64,000 nucleotides of DNA from Chaetoceros tenuissimus (taxonomy: Eukaryota > Bacillariophyta > Thalassiosirophyceae > Chaetocerotales > Chaetocerotaceae), in contig BLLK01000075.1 in assembly GCA_021927905.1 (NCBI GenBank), forward strand, positions 620,001-684,000. The letters run 5' to 3'. This document shows positions 63,649 through 64,000 of the stretch, in pieces (the stretch's first letter is position 1; the number at the start of each line of letters is the position of its first letter). The notes under the pieces are model-generated. The model did no database searches, was not told the DNA's origin, and worked only from the letters and a program-made list of their open reading frames with translations. A program made the translations under genes and the position numbers.

Positions 63649-64000
63649 ATGAGGATTCAGACGGAAGAATGGGCGGAGATCGTAAAGGAGGGGGCAGGAG
63701 TACGGATGTACAAAGGCAAGATGACTCTCTTCTACAATGGAGAGACACTTTGGGATGATGAGAATCAAGAGGCTTATCTACAACGAAGAAGAGCGGCAAT
63801 CTTGGCAGGTCATCATCGTATTGCCAGGAGTTGAAGAGATTCCTGAACTGACTTTTGTTCAATGTGAGAATGCAAGACTGTCATCATGGCTGATAGTGTG
63901 AGAAGAATTGAAAAGATGGCTTTCCATAATTGCAAGATTCTCGTGTTTGTCAGACTTTCAAGAAATCTGGAATTCATTGGATTGGCTGCATTCAGTAGTT
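63649..64000 (+). pseudogene. BspA-type LRR gene with hybrid head, frameshifted and cut by the window end
   Basis: The head MRIQTEEWAEIVKEGAGVRM combines the plus-type start (MRIQTEEW) with the minus-type AEIVKEG. After ETLWDDENQE the frame shifts to LIYNEEERQSWQVIIVLPGV, and again near 63868 before CENA-KTVIMADSVRRIE, so at least two breaks are visible. The sequence continues as LRR (RLSRNLEFIGLAAF) off the end of the window. Confidence 0.78.

Noticed and set aside
1-64000. CRISPR arrays, rRNA or tRNA genes, integrase or attachment sites
   Set aside because: None was seen by eye; no regularly spaced short repeats or conserved RNA cores were recognised. A tRNA or covariance scan was not possible.

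Overview
The window looks like nuclear DNA of a diatom, most likely a Chaetoceros-type species. The evidence is short GT-AG introns (about 44-164 nt), AT-rich intergenic DNA, a secreted PSxxPS-repeat surface protein, large families of BspA-type leucine-rich-repeat (LRR) proteins with a fixed diatom-type head and tail, many MYND and RING zinc fingers, a heat-shock-factor domain, and a SET/aminopropyltransferase/AdoMet-decarboxylase-like fusion of the kind proposed for diatom long-chain polyamine synthesis. The genus is inference; no rRNA, tRNA or organelle marker was seen.

Layout. 1-7.6 kb: a perfect inverted repeat of at least 332 bp encloses a DEG/ENaC-like channel gene with two frame breaks, a four-exon PSxxPS gene, and two identical 150-bp direct repeats. 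8-16 kb: an HSF half-domain gene, a broken LRR gene, a RING-AP2-AP2-Tudor-MYND gene, and a RING/helicase-associated pseudogene split by a 620-bp DNA transposon with an 8-bp target duplication. 16-22.5 kb: a DoxX-like membrane gene, its 5' pseudogene copy, and a large SANT-HSF-MYND-Myb-Myb-MYND-RING protein followed by a decayed second RING/coiled-coil module. 22.7-27.6 kb: two secreted enzymes, a GH43-like glycosidase with a C-terminal carbohydrate-binding module and a PhoD-type phosphatase with a cysteine-rich front. 28.7-31 kb: a third DoxX fragment and a chimeric LRR/coiled-coil/zinc-cluster gene. 31.3-35.1 kb: the SET/polyamine-type fusion.

35.3-42.2 kb is a tandem array of three units of about 2.4 kb. 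Each unit is a minus-strand LRR gene, a bidirectional promoter of about 400 bp with a conserved core, and a plus-strand LRR gene of a second subtype. 42-52 kb holds an acidic nuclear-type protein, a MYND protein, an F-box/ankyrin-like protein, a tandem-MYND protein interrupted by one TGA, and SKP1. 54-64 kb holds more LRR genes and fragments, a MORN-like protein, an Stc1-like/MYND/Sel1 protein and a diatom repeat protein. A segmental duplication here (54.6-55.1 kb versus 61.8-62.2 kb) has kept opposite genes on its two sides.

Together the window is dominated by protein-interaction and regulatory families that appear to expand by local duplication and domain shuffling. Many members carry single frame breaks. 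These could be real pseudogenization or uncorrected assembly errors, and that choice affects several calls. Exon boundaries were set by reading-frame continuity and splice motifs, without transcript support.
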